Part shown: positions 13,267 to 25,690 of the stretch, piece after piece
Layout of the letters: each line of letters starts with the position of its first letter
How positions within the stretch are numbered: the first letter of the stretch is position 1
NCBI RefSeq assembly: GCF_016801865.2
Contig: NC_068938.1
Coordinates: 191,723,409-191,787,408, forward strand
DNA: 64,000 bases
Source: Culex pipiens pallens
Taxonomy: Eukaryota > Arthropoda > Insecta > Diptera > Culicidae
Reading direction: 5' to 3'
Notes under the pieces: generated by a model
Database searches by the model: none
What the model saw: the letters and a program-made list of their open reading frames with translations, nothing else
Told to the model about the DNA's origin: nothing
Translations under genes and position numbers: made by a program

Positions 13267-13510
13267 TAGGGGAACAGCATCTAATTCCAGCGTGCCTCTA
13301 ATGTTGGCAGGTCAGAACTTTAACATTCAATTAAAGCTACTTAAAAGCGTTTTCAACAGAAATCGAGCGATAAATAGCGCAATAAGAAGTGAACAAGCAA
13401 GTTTCTATCAAAAGTTTTGCAAAATTAGTTGTTTAAATAGAGAAAACCAGCAAATTGGATGGAGTTAGAAGCGAGTGCTTGACCTGCCAAACATACGAGA
13501 ATTTTCCCTA
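13267..13510. mobile_element. MITE-like element, copy A (TAGGG ends)
   Basis: The segment starts TAGGGGAACAGC and ends in the complement of TAGGGAAAATTC, a short imperfect terminal inverted repeat. An inverted, diverged copy of nearly the whole segment lies at 23423-23630, which shows it is a dispersed unit of about 240 bp. No coding capacity. Target duplication is unclear (perhaps TA). Confidence 0.7.
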
Positions 13511-13739
13511 CTGATTTTGGAAAATAAATATTATTTTACATTAATTATTTTATAATTTTTATTTTGTAATCATGTATTTTGTCAAATTACCTTCCAAAAT
13601 CGAAAATTTTGACAGAGGCTAAAATTCAATAGATAACAAAAATTTTAACAGAAAAATGAAAATATACAATTCAATGTGTTTTATTTCATCTTGATTATAG
13701 ACAGTTGAAGAAATCATCCATCTAAATTATTATGTGGTG

Positions 13740-13876
13740 ACATTTGCTTGATAAAAAAAAATATAATTAAATCAGAATCAGTTTCCGTCCTTGCCCTGAT
13801 AAAAAGTCTAACTAACAGGATATCGTTGCCAAATAAAATTACTATTACTATTACTATTACTATTACTATTACTAAA
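13740..13876 (+). mobile_element. 5'-truncated LINE 3' tail ending in (TTACTA)n
   Basis: The segment ends with 'ctaacaggatatcgttgcc', 'aataaaatta' and six or so TTACTA repeats. The same words, 'ctaacaggatatcgtttc' then 'aataaaattaca' and a short tandem tail, occur at 23805-23877. Simple-repeat tails instead of poly(A) are typical of several LINE clades such as I. The shared 3' end plus variable upstream sequence indicates 5'-truncated copies of one LINE family. Confidence 0.6.
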
Positions 13877-15562
13877 AATTCCCAATTCTCGTTCCATGAT
13901 ATCTCATCGGTTCATTCAAAAATCACTTCAAAATTAAACAGCTAAGGAAAATACATATTGTATTATTTTCATTTCTATATTTTTAAATTTCTTCAAAATA
14001 TTGAAGTCTATGAAACTATATTGTTTGCTTCAAGATTTCTTGACTAACTTGAGATATATTTTTTATGTATGAAGAATATTAGCAGCAATATATTTTTTCA
14101 GTATAATAAATTTGCTTTTTTGTTATTATTCTGAAAAAACCACATTTTTTTTTTGCTTAGGCCGTTGCAATTTATTATCAAATTTCATGTCGCCAAATCA
14201 AGGTTGGCCTGAATAAACAAAGGGCAATTTTTTTTAGTTTTCGAAAATCTTCAAAATTTTTATGAAAATTAAAATTAAATCAACTGAAAACCAGTTAAAA
14301 TGCAATTTCCTGCGCTTGAAATTATATTAAGCATGTTTAAACTCCTTTGAAAACATTTTCAATTTACAGTCCTACAAAAAGTTTTTTTTTTGCGAAAAAA
14401 TAAATTTTCGTCGATACCTCGATATTTTTAAAACTAGTGATTGGAAAGCAACTGGGCGCGTGTCAGAGCCTAGGGACATAAACTTCAAAAAATCTTTGGA
14501 ACGGCCTTACACATTATTTTATATATCACTTTTTTAAGTTCCTTCGATAAAATAACCTTCACTTTTAAGTGAACACACTCAAAACTATTAGAAATTCAAA
14601 TTAAATTTCTTTTTGTATATTTGTAGCCATCAATCCAAGTTTTTTTTTCGTTTATTTAACAATTTTAAGAGATGGATTTTCTTGTGCCATTTTTTCAGCG
14701 AAATATATATTTGATTCCGAAAAAAAAATTTTAGAAATGACAAAGGACAAAAGAATTAAAAAAAAATATGTAATACGTTGAATAAGCAATATTTGTTTGT
14801 TAAAGCATAAAACAAATAAATGTTTCTAGATGTTTTAAAAGGTAAATACTTAAACTCAAGATTATTTATTTACTCAAATTATTCAATAAATATCTCATAA
14901 ATAGCCAGAAAGGCCAGTCATTAAATTATTTAAAAAAAAAGTCGTCGCGGCAGGGTGAGCAGAAAGTAAAAAATATTGCGACGATCAAAATTTTAGAAAA
15001 AAAAGTATTTTAAAATGATATGAAGAAAGAAAATGATAAATTAAATATAAAAAAATGTCCCTCAGCTTTGGTCTAGTCCAAGTGAGAAGGACAAAAAAAA
15101 ATCAAATTCAAAGCAAAATTACTAAACATATTTTGGCGTAACCTAAAGTTTAAAAAAGTACGCAATAGATAGAATTTGACATTCAAATAAATTTGATTGC
15201 AGATTGCTTGCTTTCATTTAATTCGAAATATTTTTGAATAAAGAAGTGTGCCCTCTTATTTTTTTTTTGAATCAATTTAAAAAATATGAAAAATATTAGC
15301 AATAAAACAATTAAAAAAAGCTTACATTTATCAATTTGTTTGATTTTTACACAAATTCAAATCAAAAAGTTGAAAAAGATGAATATTTTTGTTTTATGAA
15401 AATTTTTTGTTCGAAGCTTCGAATAATTTAAAAATTGGTTGCAATCGACTCAAAAATATTTTTAAATGTTAATTTTAACTCATCCTACATCATCTGCTTT
15501 AAAAAATATATAGAAATTAATTTGGATTGATAAGTGATAACTTATCTTAAATTTTTAAACAG
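13877..15562. other. AT-rich non-coding DNA
   Basis: About 1.7 kb of very AT-rich sequence with homopolymer runs. No gene, tandem array or clear terminal repeats were seen. Confidence 0.55.
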
Positions 15563-16066
15563 TATGTAAAAAAAGTATTTACACCCCTTGGGCACTATGC
15601 ACATTTTGTGATGAAACATGTAAAAAATTTAAAGTTTGACAGGAACCTAGTACTACGTTTTGTTCAGAAACTCATGCGAAACATTTTGCTACAAAAAAGC
15701 TCATGAAAAGATGATTTCTATAAAAAGTTATAAAACAAAGATTATTACAAAAATAAAAAAGGTGCAAAAAAAGTTTGTAAACCTTTCGAAAAATTAACAT
15801 AAATAATGTTATTTGTTGACAAATCACCATAAATCCAGTCTCCCATCTCCAAATAGGCATCCTTGACTGTTTAAAAAAATAATTTGGATTGAATATGAAG
15901 TTTACTTACTACTTAATATAAAAGTTTACATAACTCTGGAAATTCTAAATAAAACTTAACTAAACTTAATTTTGCAAACTTTTAATTCAACTAAATGTTA
16001 ATATATTACCAAAGAATTGCTAAATAAACATTTTGGAGTGGGTATAACACCGTTTTGGGGGTATCC
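15563..16066 (+). repeat. Dispersed repeat, copy 1 (CAGTATGTAAAAAAAG start)
   Basis: Starts CAGTATGTAAAAAAAGTATT and runs to about 'ccgttttgggggt'. A direct-orientation copy is at 32903-33550. Copy 1 contains about 70 bp (15585-15655, around 'acaccccttgggcac') that copy 2 lacks. The start resembles Tc1/mariner inverted repeats, which commonly begin CAGT, but no matching right terminus was found, so the class is uncertain. Confidence 0.65.
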
Positions 16067-19000
16067 AGGTTTTCTATAAAACTCACGTTTTTAAATACCT
16101 AAGCAAAAATGTTGTTATGGTTTCGTTTGAGCAACCTGCCAAAATGTATGGAATTTCGGAATTTTTGTTCTCGTGGATCAAACTTACTTTTTGCCCAGAA
16201 AAAAGAAAATAAAAGAAAAGAAAAAAAAACTATGAGTTTTATTTGAACATATTGGCTTCCCCTCAATTTTTTCCGAAAATTAGGAGGCAAAAAATATTGT
16301 GAATAAATAAAAAAATAAAGCTACAATCAATCAACGTATATTTTTGAATTTGCAATCAAATCTTGCTCTTTTAGACTTGATACAAGTTGTTAATTTTAAG
16401 ACCACAGATCAAAAAAGACAGTTCAAAAACAAATCAAAAAAGGTTTGTAAAAATTTTGCACAAATCTATTTTTCAATTTTTAGTTGATCAAAACAAAAAA
16501 AAAAGAGTTTTGTATAAACATTGCAATTTCAAACAAAAGAACATAACAAATAATTTGCCAACAACTTTAAACAAGTTTGACTCTTAAGCGTAGAATATCA
16601 GGTAGAACAGTACTGCTTACTAGTCAGTAAATAAATCTTGAATTTAAATTAGGCCAGGATCTTATCGTGACCACAATAAATATGATTCAAATAAATTAGC
16701 TGACCCACATCTTTCCCCCTATCCAGCCATGTTTACACCAACCTCACCGAACGGTCAACTCCGGGGTCATATCTCAGCCCTCTCTCTACCTCTTCGGGGT
16801 CATCTCCAATTTCTTTTCCGCGATCAAAATCAAACCTCACTCAACCGGAGTCGGCGTTCCACACCGTGGCCTCAACGGCCCAGCGTCACATCATTAATCA
16901 AAATCAGATTTGTTCGTGGTGAACCATTTCTCCGGCCTTCCCCTCCCTTTGAAACCCGCTTCGGGGAGAATGCGGGCTCGTTTGGATATTGTTTCAAACT
17001 TTCCCGCAATGCGACCCGGTGTCATGAATACCTGCATCTTCTTAATCCAACAATTTCGTGAGGTATTTTTTCTTTCGAGGAAAGCAAAGCCTTTTGCCGA
17101 CAATTTGATTGAGCGAGCGCACTTATTTTGTGCAACGAGGATTTTCACCCCGGAGAGGTGTCGTCTTTGTCGATGAAATCTGCTTATTTGAGTTAACCCT
17201 TAATCGACAAGATGAATAAATTATAGATATAAAACAAAAAAAAGTAACAAAAAGTTAAAAAAAAAATAATGAAGTGAAGAAAAGGTTAAACAGAATAAAA
17301 TATAATAAAAACGTTCAAGTAATAAAAAAAGAAATCAACGAGAGTTAACAATCGTGATGACACACTTCTCCAAAGCTCGTATCCCGTCCAACCCTCTCCA
17401 ATTCCCAGTGAAAGGCACTATCTTCGAACTTTGAGCTTTTCCGTTGGTCATTCCTCAATTTCTCTCGATTTAATTTGATTTGATTTGATTCGAGCTTTTG
17501 TTCTGGTCTCTCCAGGCGAGAGTGTTTTGCTTTTATTGCTGATCGGCATCCCGCTGGGGCAGACCCCAGACCAGTCGGAGAGTTTGTTGGGACGGACAAA
17601 GACTCCCATTGAGGCGGTTGACCAGCTGGTTTGTTGCCTCCATGCAGGCGCAATGACCGCACCCAAACAATGGACGTCAATTGGACATTGTTGGAAGGTT
17701 TGAATTTGATGTTTCAAAGGAATTTTTTGAGCAGAGATTGGGCAGAGGTAATGACTCAACTGCTTCAAGGTTGGAAATTTCAATAAAACATTACCAGTTT
17801 CAATTTTACAAATTGTTGAACTTGTATCCTGCTGTAAGTGGATTCGACATGCTCTTCAAATATTAACATCGAAACAAGTTCTAAACCAAGTGCATATTCC
17901 AAATTCGAAGTGCAAACCTCCCCAAATTGAATAATAATTCTCTACCCAAACAATGACTAATCTACCATTTCAATTTGCACGATTGCAATAATCTCGTCCA
18001 TAATGCATCCGCCATCAATAAATTATGGAAAATATTAATAGCTTCAGGCAGAACTCCGATAAGCTCACCACTTTTTACCCCTCAGCACCACCAAACCGAA
18101 AACAGAATCAATTAGCCCCCGCCACTCCTCAAATCGGTAATCAATAATCCAGAGATCCCGCCCTCCCCCCCTACCCTTCCAATGAAAATAAACTCCCACC
18201 CGATAATAACTGTCAGACGCCTGTCGGAAAAGGTCCAATCGTGTGGTCGAAATCGAGCTTTTCGCTTTCAAAATGTGGTCCACGCACACGCACCAGCCCG
18301 CAAAAACCATTTAATCTCTGATGCGTGGAACTCACCTGGGCCAGCGCACCGAATCGGAGAGGAGTATCGACGAGGTTGCAGTTTTGCTGCATTAATTCCA
18401 TCACATTCGCACGTCAATGCGCGTTGCAGAAACTAGCTGGATGGTGGGAGAGGTTTTGAACGGTGAAGAAATTTGAAGTTTTGTTCACAAATTTTAATCT
18501 AGAACTAGTAAGCTCAACTTGAAACATCTCGATTGCACAAAGCATAAAATCAACCAACAACTCAAAGTATAATTTGACAACTACAGAAATATCGTTTATA
18601 AAAAAAGAAATCATTTTGATAACAATATTCTTAAAATTATCAATATTAAAGAAGACAATAGTAATTTTATTTGAACACAATAAAAATATCAAAAAATAAA
18701 TTAATTAAATTGAAAATAATATGTCAAGTTCACAGTTGGAAAAATTGTCTTGAAAAAAAAGTTGAACATACAGAGACATAAAATTAAAATATGTTTAAGG
18801 AGCGAAACATGTAAAAATATCAAATTCGAATTCAAATTGTTGACAAAAAATATTTTATCATGCACATTATTATTTGAAGTATTTGAAAAAAACTTGCCTC
18901 CGGATTTTCCAGCCTGATTAAAACGTCATAAACTATCAAAAATATTTGCCCCTGGTACATGACTTATTTAAGGCCTTTGAAATTTGAAGGAAAAGCATAT

Positions 19001-19872
19001 TTCGTGATTCAATTATGAGAAGTTTATGTACAGCCTTTCGGTTAGTCAAAAACGTGTGTAACGAACATTCGAATATCGAGTCAGAGCTATTATATATTCT
19101 TGGAATGTTCATGTAAATTTATCAGAGAACCAGAATTTCAACATTTAAATGAAAAATATGGATTATGAAGCTAATAAGTTAATAAATAACGAATGATCAG
19201 ATCATGCCAATAATCAGGATAAAAATCTTTTTTTTTCAATATTTTTTGCGACTGTAAATTTAAAATTTAGGACAACTTGCGATTACTTGAAAACATGTTC
19301 CATGAATTATCCGAATACGCATTTAAAAAATAAAACAATGAATTTTGAATGTTTATTAAAATATTACGTTTCACAAATTATTATGTAACCTTATATTTAA
19401 ATAACTCCATTATATCTATCTTTTTCTAAATGTTTTTCAGCTGTCTGATTACTTGTGGTAATCTTTTCTCAAATTCAAAACATTTTTTTTTAAATCAAGT
19501 TGTTTGATGGTGAAAGGCATTATTATTTCTCTGTAATTTAAGAAAATCATAAAAAAACATGTTTTAAGAAAATAGGCAGCAATGGTCTATGGTTAGTAAC
19601 AATAATAGACTTTCGGAAGAATAACCATTGTATAGTTTTGAATTGTTTCCTTTTTGAACCTGACAATATCCTAATATTATTCTTAAGAGACTATCTAAAA
19701 ATGGGTAAATGTTTTTGGAAACTGGATTGTTTGAACGAAAGAATGAAACTAAATTTAAATTTGTTTTATATCTCATGAGATCCCAAGTAGTATTCGTTAA
19801 AAAAATCAATTCGCCAACAAAATTGTCTTGATTTTTCATAATTTTCAAAATAAATCATTGTCAGAAGATATC
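16067..19872. other. Non-coding DNA: AT-rich flanks around balanced-GC islands
   Basis: 16067-16690 and 18450-19872 are AT-rich. 16720-17180, 17345-17720 and 18060-18440 are islands of balanced composition that look unique. TAAT-type words recur, for example around 18000-18030. The open frames overlap in several phases and have no recognisable domain. The islands are candidates for conserved non-coding elements; this is inference from composition only. Confidence 0.45.
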
Positions 19873-21150
19873 TGGGTAATTCTCTACCAACTCACACGAA
19901 ATCGGGAAAAGTTGCCCCGACCCCTCTTCGATTTGCGTGAATCTATGTCCTAAGGGGTAACTTTTGTCCCTGATCACGAATCCGAGGTCCGTTTTTTGAT
20001 ATCTCGTGACGGAGGGGTGGTGCGACCCCTTCCATTTTTGAACATGCGAAAAAAGAGGTGTTTTTCAATAATTTGCAGCCTGAAACGGTGATGAGATAGA
20101 AATTTGGTGTCAAATGGACTTTAATGTAAAATCAGACGCCCGATTTGATGGCTTACTCAGAATTCCGAAAAAACGTATTTTTCATCGAAAAAAAAACACT
20201 AAAAAGGTTTTAAAAATTCTCCCATTTTCCGTTACTTGACTGTAAATTTTTTTGAAACATGTCATTTTATGTGAAATTCAATGTACTTTTCGAATCTGCC
20301 AGGTCAACCAGAAGGGTAATTTTTTCAATTAGAACAAAAATTTTCATTTTAAAACCTCGTGTTTTTTCTAACTTTGCAGAGTTATTTTTTAGAGTGTAAC
20401 AATGTCCTACAAAATTGTAGAGCAGACAATTAAAATAAAATTTGATGTATAGACATAAGGGGTTTGCTAATAAATATCACGAGTTATCGCGATTTTACGA
20501 AAAAAAAGTTTTGAAAAAGTTGGTCGTCATCGATCATGGCTGTTCATGGTCACCCGCGACAGACACGGACGACGAAACAAAGAGAAACGTAAAAAGTAAC
20601 TTTTTCAAAACTTTTTTTTTCGTAAAATTGCAATAACTCGTGATGTTTATTAGCAAACCCCTTATGTCTATTAAAATTTTTGTAATTTTCTGCTCTACAA
20701 CTTTATAAAACATTGTTACACTATAAAAAATAACCCTGCAAAGTTAGAAAAAAACACGAAATTTTAAAATGAAAAATTTTGTTTTAAATGAAAAAATGAC
20801 CCTTCTGGGTCAATGTAGATTCAAAAAGTACATTAAATGTTTATTTCGATGAAAAATACGTTTTTTGAATTTTGAGTACGCCATCAAATCGGGCGTCTAA
20901 TTTTACATAAAAGTCCCTTTGACACCAAATTTCTATCTCATCACCGTTTCAGGCTGCAAATTATTGAAAAACACCTCTTTTTTCGCATGTTCAAATATGC
21001 AAGGGATCGTACCGCCACTCCGTCACGAGATATCAAAAAACGGACCTCGGATTCGTGATCAGAGACAAAAGTTACCCCTTAGGACAAAGTTTCACGCAAA
21101 TCGGAGAGGGGCCGGGGCAACTGCTGTGTGAGTTGGTGGAGAATTACCCA
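19873..21150. mobile_element. Long palindromic element 1 (TGGGTAATTC ends)
   Basis: The left arm (19873-20522) starts TGGGTAATTCTCTACCAACT and the right arm (20599-21150) is its diverged inverse complement, ending in 'gagaattaccca'. The spacer is only 76 bp. The arms match over their whole length with scattered mismatches and small indels. No transposase frame is present. RNA read across it could fold into a hairpin with about 550-650 bp arms. The arms contain the motif AATTTTACATAAAAGTC (right arm near 20901), which also occurs in the other palindromes of this window. Confidence 0.88.
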
Positions 21151-22772
21151 AAACTAAATGAACTTGTTTTGGTCAAGAAAAAAACCAAACTGCTACTGGA
21201 TCGCTAAATCACATTTTGAAAACTGAAAAAAAATCATCACAATAAGGAAATTTCTTTAATTTGTGAATTTGAATAAAAGTTGAATTTATCATGTTTAAAA
21301 AAAACAAATTTACAATTCACATAAAATCTTTTAAAACTGCAAAGTGGGCCAATTTCCATTACAATATCAAAAGTACCACGGGCCACAAAATAGCAATTGG
21401 TGGCCTCTTTATATTTTGAATTCTCATTTGCTACAAATGTGACGTGATCTTTTGTTAGTTGAATTCGAACATGTTTTCAAAGATTTATAGTATAAACAAA
21501 TTTCCTATACAGTGCCATCCCGTTTTTGGCAACAATTTCTTCAAACATTCTCGATTTTTGCAAGACCCATGTTTTTGGTCTCGTAACACTTTCAAAACAT
21601 AAAATTTTTAGTTATTACTTAAATATAATTATTATTAAAGCAATTAATTTTATCGCAAATCATTCTAAAAATAATTGGAACAAAATTCTCGATGCAGACA
21701 AAATGAAAACAAGGTTGCTTAAAACAACATTTTAGAAAATCTAAAAAAAATCAACATTCGAAACGCCATTTCTCTTTGTTTTGCAACTATCCACGCGAAA
21801 ACCCCGGGAACGCTTCGCACCTGCCTGCAATTCCTGTGCGCCAACATTTCCGGGACCAGCATTCCGGAAACTACCGGACGACGCATCGCGTTGTAACAAC
21901 AATCCGGTTTCCACGTGCAACAGCTGCCATATTTCGCACTGGGTCCACCAGCTGTGTTCCACCGGTCGGTTCAATAACGTCCAATTTTAATTTCCCGGCG
22001 CGAACCCACCGAACTGGAAGTGGACCCGATGTGTCCCGACCTGGTTCCGGCCCATCAGCGCGTCGTCGTCATTGTATCGGGGACATTTCCGGAAACTGGG
22101 ATGGAGGGAATTGGGTGGGTGGGACGTTTATGCGGTTGTCAATTTTTTTTTCAGATAGGTCGCGCGTGTGATTAACTCATTGGAACGTGCCACCGCAAAA
22201 CGGGCCGTAATTGGCCGCTATAATTTATCCATCAAGTGTGCGAAAAGGGTTTATTACTAATTCAGTTGATGGTGCTTTGATCGCCGGTGGGTTTGTTATA
22301 GAAAAATGTCACTCTTGACGTGACTGGTACGTGATGTTTGTACCTGCAATGTGATTATGATAGTTGGTTGCAGGGAGGAGAAAAAAATCGATTAGCTGCA
22401 AACTGCTGTGACATGGAAGCTAATTCCGATGGATCATGAAAATACCAATGAACTAATCATTTGGATTAGTACAGATTTTTGCTATCAGATGTCGCTAGTA
22501 TCGCATCCACTTGATGAGAAATAACATCAAGAAAGGTAACTGAACAACTTTGTCGAAGATTGCAAATCGTTACGAAGTCATCTTGGTGAGTTACAGACAT
22601 TTCAATTCTTTGTGGGGCAATCCTATATAGGGTCAAACGGGCCATACTAAGATTTTTTAGAGATTTGTTTCAGTTCATATGGGTACAATTCACTTCCACA
22701 CAAGATTACAAAAAGATGAAACATTGCCAAAATTGATGTTAAATTAGTTAAATATACACCCAAAGGAAAAAT
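21151..22772. other. Non-coding DNA with a balanced-GC island
   Basis: AT-rich to about 21740, then an island with many CpG (21740-22400) around TAAT-rich words (22200-22265). No supported exon. The island is a candidate regulatory element by composition only. Confidence 0.45.
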
Positions 22773-23422
22773 ATATGGGTCATTCCATCTCAACTGTGCA
22801 CGAAAAAGTGCGAATTTGAAAATTACCCTCTCCGATCCTGCTCAAATTTGGCAGAGCTGTTGATACTATCAAAACATGCAAGAATCCCGAATTTCATCCA
22901 AATCGGACCACCCCCTCCATTTTTGTACCTCCCCAAAAAATCGACTTTTTGGCGATTTTTGACCAAACCTCCTAGTTTCAAACGACAATAACTCAGGAAC
23001 CACAAATCTTAGAGGGTCGGTCTTAGACTCAATTTTGAAGGAAATTGGACGTAGAATCCATTTCCGTGATCAAAATTTTGATTAATTTATTTTTTCTACC
23101 TGTATTGCGCAATTGAAAACTTTAAACGGTCGTATCTCAAAACACCCCAACTTATTTTTTTTATTTGACCTCACCATCGTGTTCCCCGGCCAATTTTACA
23201 TAAGAATCACTTATCGACAAAAATGAATATGTTTCGTTCCAGAGATATCGAATTTTAAAGTTTTGTGTTTTCGAGATTACCTACATCAGCTTCATTCGCC
23301 ACATCTGCTAGAAGCACACAGGCGGGCTGATCAATAACTGCTACCTGGTGTTCTGGGAGATGATTAATTTAATTTATATTTTTATAATTTTACGCAAATA
23401 GTTATTCATATAGCTAATACCT

Positions 23423-23630
23423 AGAAATTCTAGTATGTTTGGCAGGTTAAGTCCTCGCTCCTAGTTTCGTCCAATTTACTCATTTGCACTATTTAAACAA
23501 CAAATTTTGCAAAACTTTTGATAGAAACTTGCTTGTTCACTTATTATTGAGCTATTTATCACTCGATTGAATGCCAAAGCGCTGATATGGCAACATTAGA
23601 GGAACGCTGGAATTAGATGCTTTTCCCTTA
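23423..23630 (-). mobile_element. MITE-like element, copy B (inverse of 13267-13510)
   Basis: Read on the minus strand it follows copy A: TAGGG-type start, 'cttctaattccagcg' style body, then 'aaacttgcttgttcactt' (plus-strand reading) and 'tatgtttggcagg'. It is about 36 bp shorter than copy A because of indels. It lies in the loop of palindromic element 2. Confidence 0.7.
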
Positions 23631-23639
23631 CCTTGATCA

Positions 23640-23877
23640 ATCTATTTTTGTGAAAGGAATATTTATTGGGTAATTTTACGTGTTGTTTTTGTTTTAGAGT
23701 ACCTCCGAGGCCATGACTAGGGCCTTTATCATGGGCGGTAGCAAAATAGTGCCATTCAGCAAAAACCCCAAAACCTGCTTTATTATTTATTGATATACAG
23801 TGTAAACTAACAGGATATCGTTTCAATAAAATTACAATTACAATTACAATTACAATTATTATTATTATTTATTATTA
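23640..23877 (+). mobile_element. 5'-truncated LINE 3' tail ending in (ATTACA)n
   Basis: It contains 'gaggccatgactagggcc', then 'ctaacaggatatcgtttc', 'aataaaattaca', about five ATTACA units and ATT repeats. The 3' end is shared with 13740-13876, in the same orientation. No reverse transcriptase frame remains. A 5'-truncated LINE copy is the best reading. Confidence 0.6.
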
Positions 23878-24251
23878 TAGTTTATGAGTGACACTTTACC
23901 ATAATCTGGCAAATCCGATTTATGATTTTAAAGATTGATCATATTAAATCAATTTTTATATTGTGAGCCAGCTCCATTTAATTAAAAGAATCCAAGATTG
24001 ATATAAGAAAAAATACTGTTGTTCGGACGGTGTCGAAATCATCGCAACTAAATTAGGGGAATTAGCCGCTTTGCAGCAGATCAAACTTTGTGATTTTCTT
24101 ACATTTTTCAGTTTTATACTTTCCATAAATCCTTTTCCTGCTCCTTGTGATCGTCCTTCACTAGAGTACAACGTATACACAAATTTTATAAATTTTAGTT
24201 CATATTTTTTACTCAGTAATGTATCGTGCATTTATTGTTCAGTGTTACTAA

Positions 24252-24570
24252 AAAAAGTAAATCTTTCCCAGTTCCTGAGGGGAACACCCTTGAAGAGTAT
24301 CGGGGCCGGCATTTACAAAGCGGATTCAGTGGCAGTTTCATTCTCAACTTAATGTTAACATGTTAAGGTTAATGTTAACATTCCATAGGTCGCCTCCCTA
24401 AGGTGTCGTGATAAGGTCCAGTTTGTGACGATACACTACCTTCCCTTTACTAAGCAATCAATTCCAGAAGGGAAAAGATCACCAGTTGTGTTGGTCCGAG
24501 CCGGGATTTGAACCCCGATCTACCGCTTACGAGGCGGAAGCGTTACCACTGGGCTACGTGGCTCGGTCAA
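24252..24570 (-). mobile_element. tRNA-derived SINE with exact 15-bp target duplication
   Basis: The exact 15-mer 'gttcagtgttactaa' flanks the element at 24237-24251 and 24571-24585. Read on the minus strand, a tRNA-Thr-like head (24566 down to 24493) is followed by a body of about 240 bp that ends in an A-rich tail next to the left duplication. A very decayed relative of the body is at 45040-45190. The intact duplication indicates a fairly recent insertion by LINE machinery. Confidence 0.9.
24493..24566 (-). pseudogene. tRNA-Thr(CGU)-like head of the SINE
   Basis: The minus strand reads as a tRNA with A-box TAGCCCAGTGG and B-box GGTTCAAATCC, both essentially canonical. The anticodon arm CCGC-CTCGTAA-GCGG gives anticodon CGU. 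The T stem and the acceptor stem each carry a mismatch, and the sequence continues directly into a SINE body. It is therefore a pol III promoter module, not a working tRNA gene. Automatic tRNA finders may call it as one. Confidence 0.8.
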
Positions 24571-25574
24571 GTTCAGTGTTACTAACAAGATTAATTGCAT
24601 TTTCCTGCTCGCTCCGTCGGAATCCAATTCTGCCCTTTACTGTGCGCGTTATTGCTCTGTCCTATGGGTTAGCACAGAAATTCACTTCATTCATTGTTTT
24701 TGAGCACATTCGTGATTCAACTCCAGTTTCCTACAGTGTTATACAGTCAATTTTTGTCCAATTTGATAAAGATTATTTATGATGAAATATTATTTCAATA
24801 AATGGCCAGGTAGCAGTTATTGATCAGCCCGCCTGTGTGCTTCTAGCAGATGCGGCGAATGAAGCTGATGTAGGTAATCTCGAAAACACAAAACTTTAAA
24901 ATTCGATATCTCTGGAACGAAACATATTCATTTTTGTCGATAAGTGATTCTTATGTAAAATTGGCCGGGGAACACGATGGTGAGGTCAAATAAAAAAAAT
25001 AAGTTGGGGTGTTTTGAGATACGACCGTTTAAAGTTTTCAATTGCGCAATACAGGTAGAAAAAATAAATTAATCAAAATTTTGATTACGGAAATTGATTC
25101 TACGTCCAATTTCCTTCAAAATTGAGTCTAAGACCGACCCTCTTAGATTTGTGGTTCCTGAGTTATTGTCGTTTGAAACTAGGAGGTTTGGTCAAAAATC
25201 GCCAAAAAGTCGATTTTTTGGGGAGGTACAAAAATGGAGGGGGTGGTCCGATTTGGATGAAATTCCGGATTCTTGCATGTTTTGATAGTATCAACAGCCC
25301 TGCCAAATTTGAGCAGGATCGGTGAGGGTAATTTTCAAATGCTGTTCCGCTTCAGATGGAATGACCCATATCTCAAAATCTGCAACATTGGATTTGCTGC
25401 AGAAAATGTCATATTTTATAACATTTTTTGCAGCAAGCCCGTAGATCATTTTTGCCAGCGTGTAAAAATTTCAGCGATCTGCAGTTCTCACCAACACATA
25501 TAAAGCTGGCCCGTCCCCGAGCAACACTCCAAAGAGAAGCATATCTTGGTGCTCTTTCACTCACTTTTCATCAA

Positions 25575-25690
25575 GCGTCCATGGCGCGGTGGTAGCTTGT
25601 CGGATCAATAACCAAGAAGTTGGTGGTTCAATCCTCGTTCTGCTAAGTGTTTTTTTTTTGTGAAATACAACCAAAAAGCCGTCGGTAATG
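25575..25690 (+). mobile_element. tRNA-derived SINE head (partial)
   Basis: A plus-strand tRNA-like stretch has an A-box-like TGGCGCGGTGG near 25582 and a B-box-like GGTTCAATCCT near 25624, followed by a T-run and a short body. It differs from the other two SINE heads in this window. No target duplication could be placed, so the ends are approximate. Confidence 0.55.

Larger units (their letters stand above)
22773..25371. mobile_element. Long palindromic element 2 (ATGGGTCATTCC ends) with loaded loop
   Basis: The left arm (22773-23348) starts ATATGGGTCATTCCATCT and ends 'gctacctgg'. The right arm (24806-25371) is its near-exact inverse complement; the inner ends match exactly over 35 bp. The 1457-bp loop holds a MITE copy (23423-23630), a LINE 3' tail (23640-23877) and a SINE (24252-24570), all apparently later insertions. 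No transposase frame is present. High arm identity suggests that this copy is younger than palindrome 1, or that its arms underwent gene conversion. Confidence 0.88.

Noticed and set aside
24493..24566. Functional tRNA-Thr gene
   Set aside because: Mismatches in the T and acceptor stems, and a SINE body with a 15-bp target duplication around the whole unit.
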